DNA of 64,000 nt from UBA1756 sp045222555 (GTDB lineage Bacteria; Bacteroidota; Bacteroidia; Bacteroidales; WCHB1-69). The DNA lies in the NCBI GenBank assembly GCA_045222555.1, contig JBGUYY010000097.1:62001-126000 (forward strand), written 5' to 3'. Shown piece by piece: positions 62,462 to 64,000 of the stretch (within the stretch, counting starts at the first letter, position 1; each line of letters begins with the position of its first letter). A program made the translations under genes and the position numbers. The notes beneath the pieces are model-generated. The model made no database searches. It was not told where the DNA came from and saw only the letters and a list, made by a program, of their open reading frames with translations.

Positions 62462-63052
62462 TTAATTGTCACGAATGGTGAAAAAAGGACCATTCACTAT
62501 TTTTTTGCCCACCATAAAATGAGGGCGAATCTTCACGACAAAAGGAGTGTTCCCATTGCCGAACTTGGAGATATCCTTGATAATGTTGACGATTTTCTCG
62601 CCCGACTGCACCGGATGCTTCACATCGACAAAATCTGCCAGATTCACCCGGAAGGACATCGGGATGGTGGTGCTGCCATGCGCGGGCACCACAATCTTGC
62701 TCTTGTTGGTACTCACCCCATCGCCCAGCTTGTCTTCACCATAATATAATATATAGTCAAACCCAACCAGCTCCGCATCGCGTTTCTCCGGGTTGGTGGA
62801 CTTCATCTCAAGGGCGACATCCACCACAAAATCCTTGTTGACGATGGCTTTTGTACACTTTGCAATGGTAGCGAGATCCAAAAGGCTGTAATCAAAACCT
62901 TTCTTCATAAAATCGATGCCCGCCCACGAGATGCCTGATACCCGATGGAATGAAAAATCGCACTTCGTCATGTTGTACATCTTCAGCAGGCCACAGCTCT
63001 GACTGAACATCAACAAAGTACAAGTTAAAATAATGGGGAGGATTTTTTTCAT
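62462..63052 (-). CDS. LEA type 2-like lipoprotein
   Basis: 196 residues from ATG 63052. Lipobox FSQSC with C20. The body (FHRVSGISWAGIDFMKKGF, DVALEMKSTNPEKRDAELVGFDYILYYGEDKLGDG, VPAHGSTTIPMSFRVNLADF) resembles the WHy/LEA2 beta-sandwich seen in bacterial lipoproteins. It is the first gene before the receptor and may help its assembly, which is a guess. Confidence 0.75.
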   Translation of the reverse strand: MKKILPIILTCTLLMFSQSCGLLKMYNMTKCDFSFHRVSGISWAGIDFMKKGFDYSLLDLATIAKCTKAIVNKDFVVDVALEMKSTNPEKRDAELVGFDYILYYGEDKLGDGVSTNKSKIVVPAHGSTTIPMSFRVNLADFVDVKHPVQSGEKIVNIIKDISKFGNGNTPFVVKIRPHFMVGKKIVNGPFFTIRDN

Positions 63053-63060
63053 AACATCAT

Positions 63061-63098
63061 AAAAAATGGAGGAGATGCATTGTACACACACCTCCTCC
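63061..63098 (-). terminator. Terminator after the DUF3078 gene
   Basis: On the minus strand GGAGGAGGTG pairs with CATCTCCTCC, followed by ATTTTTTA, just after the DUF3078 stop. Confidence 0.75.
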
Positions 63099-63117
63099 CT
63101 ATCCTATACTCATTCAA

Positions 63118-63999
63118 TTAAAAACTATATCCTATGCCGAGTCCGATGATTTCGCGGAACTGCACACGGGGACTATTATGTATATTCCCCTGTTTGTCGG
63201 TCCATTCGATATTGACGGCATCGTAGTATTTGAGAGAGGTGCTCAACGTCACGTTCAACACTTTCCAGAACTGGTAGGAGATGGCAAAATCCCAATCCAC
63301 ATCAATATTTCCGAAAATTCCTTTCTTATACGGAGTAAAGAGGGTGAGTGTGGAAAGGATTTTGAGACCCTTGACCGGTGAGTAGTTGACACCAGCTTTG
63401 AAGGTGGCACCCAGCTCAGCCTTGAAATTCACAGTGTCAGGAACACCATACTTGGCATGAAGGGTGTGCAGCGTGTCATCATTTCTTTGCAAAACCGTGG
63501 TAATACGACCGGCCACCGGGGAGAGGTACACCGTGAAAATGTCGTTCGGCTTCCAGTCGATACCCACAGAGAGGTCGCTGTATGAAGGGGAGAGCCAGTT
63601 GTAGGCATAGGTTTTGGTCTCAACCTTGTCATCCCCAATCTTATAGTCATAACCATCGTGGTAATGCGACTTGAAGCCAGCCATCACGGTGAGGTACCAC
63701 GTTTTGTGGAACTCCCAACCGAACTTGGTGCTGAAGACAATCTTGTCGTTGGACTTTCTCCATTTGAAAGCGGTACTCGGAGTCCACATCCAGCCGTAAT
63801 CGCTGTCGAAAGTGGTTTCCCAAGAGATATTGTCTTTCTTGTAAGCTAATTTAAGGTTGCAGGCAAGGATGCCATTACCGTTGTTGTTGCCACCAGCCGC
63901 CCAGTTCCATTGCATCGTCTCGGTGAGATTGAAAGTGACCAGTCCGGTTAACTTCCAATATTTCTGCCAGTTGGTCAGCTCAGGCTCGGGAGCGACAGT
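63118..63999 (-). CDS. DUF3078-type barrel protein, 5' end outside the window
   Basis: The frame is open to the right edge, so the start is missing. The visible ~293 residues include the family-like NWAAGGNNNGNGI and WKRKSND-like repeats such as TFDSDYGWMWTPST, and strands KIVFSTKFGWEF, YDYKIGD and FREIIGLGIGYSF at the end. Bacteroidota DUF3078 proteins are thought to be outer-membrane barrels. It lies upstream of the LEA2-like gene and has its own terminator. Confidence 0.82.
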   Translation of the reverse strand, partial: TVAPEPELTNWQKYWKLTGLVTFNLTETMQWNWAAGGNNNGNGILACNLKLAYKKDNISWETTFDSDYGWMWTPSTAFKWRKSNDKIVFSTKFGWEFHKTWYLTVMAGFKSHYHDGYDYKIGDDKVETKTYAYNWLSPSYSDLSVGIDWKPNDIFTVYLSPVAGRITTVLQRNDDTLHTLHAKYGVPDTVNFKAELGATFKAGVNYSPVKGLKILSTLTLFTPYKKGIFGNIDVDWDFAISYQFWKVLNVTLSTSLKYYDAVNIEWTDKQGNIHNSPRVQFREIIGLGIGYSF

Positions 64000-64000
64000 G

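Noticed and set aside
1..64000. rRNA, tRNA, insertion sequences, integrases or prophage genes
   Set aside because: None could be recognised on either strand by reading; a profile search for tRNA would be needed to be certain.

Overview
The window looks like chromosomal DNA of a member of the Bacteroidales (phylum Bacteroidota). The evidence is the repeated -7 promoter motif TAnnTTTG (usually TATTTTTG or TATCTTTG) in front of many genes, two secreted proteins with type IX secretion (T9SS) C-terminal sorting domains, a TamL-like lipoprotein form of TamA, a Bacteroidota-type LptC, Porin_10 and DUF3078 barrels, a TonB-dependent receptor and many lipobox proteins. No rRNA, tRNA, insertion sequence, prophage or CRISPR array was seen. 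Species is not identifiable from what I can see; a T9SS-carrying Bacteroidales lineage outside Bacteroides is an inference.

Layout. 1-4.1 kb: TPR protein (cut by the window edge), outer-membrane barrel, retropepsin-like protease, ruvC. 4.2-8.1 kb (minus): pssA, LOG-family protein, membrane protein, lpdA and a 3-aminobutyryl-CoA ammonia-lyase-like gene. 8.2-17.7 kb (plus): EnvC-like murein hydrolase activator, a conserved hypothetical, phosphohexomutase, coaX, barrel, TPR protein, lptC, panC, panD, gpmA. Three coenzyme A pathway genes (coaX, panC, panD) lie within about 5.5 kb. 17.8-27.4 kb: typA, ROK kinase, dGTPase, rmlD, lolA, tamL, RecD-like helicase. 27.5-35.1 kb: permuted papain-like lipoprotein, DUF4878 lipoprotein, an intergenic stretch with a candidate small RNA, GT2 glycosyltransferase, then secreted proteins (two with T9SS tails, one C69 dipeptidase). 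35.2-48.1 kb: asnS, lipid kinase, TonB-like protein, radA, cyuA-like gene, mltF, pth, porin, O-antigen ligase-like gene and a sigma factor that overlap tail to tail.

48.2-57.1 kb is the accessory part. It holds lipoproteins, a PUA/EVE-like + degenerate SpoT-type HD + leucine-rich-repeat fusion, a WYL regulator, a second LRR protein whose 3' end duplicates the first, an AAA_14/DUF4143 ATPase preceded by three 21-bp direct repeats on an exact 33-bp period, and two unrecognised proteins. Four intergenic spaces here carry versions of one promoter cassette, and the WYL gene has an operator-like palindrome between two promoters. This is the best candidate for an undescribed co-regulated system, although its function is unknown.

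57.2-64 kb (minus): a 52-residue rubredoxin, hutH, gpsA, TonB-dependent receptor, LEA2-like lipoprotein, DUF3078 barrel (cut by the window edge). Much of the window serves envelope assembly (LolA, LptC, TamL, EnvC, MltF, porins, TonB) next to housekeeping DNA repair (RuvC, RadA) and translation (AsnS, Pth, TypA).
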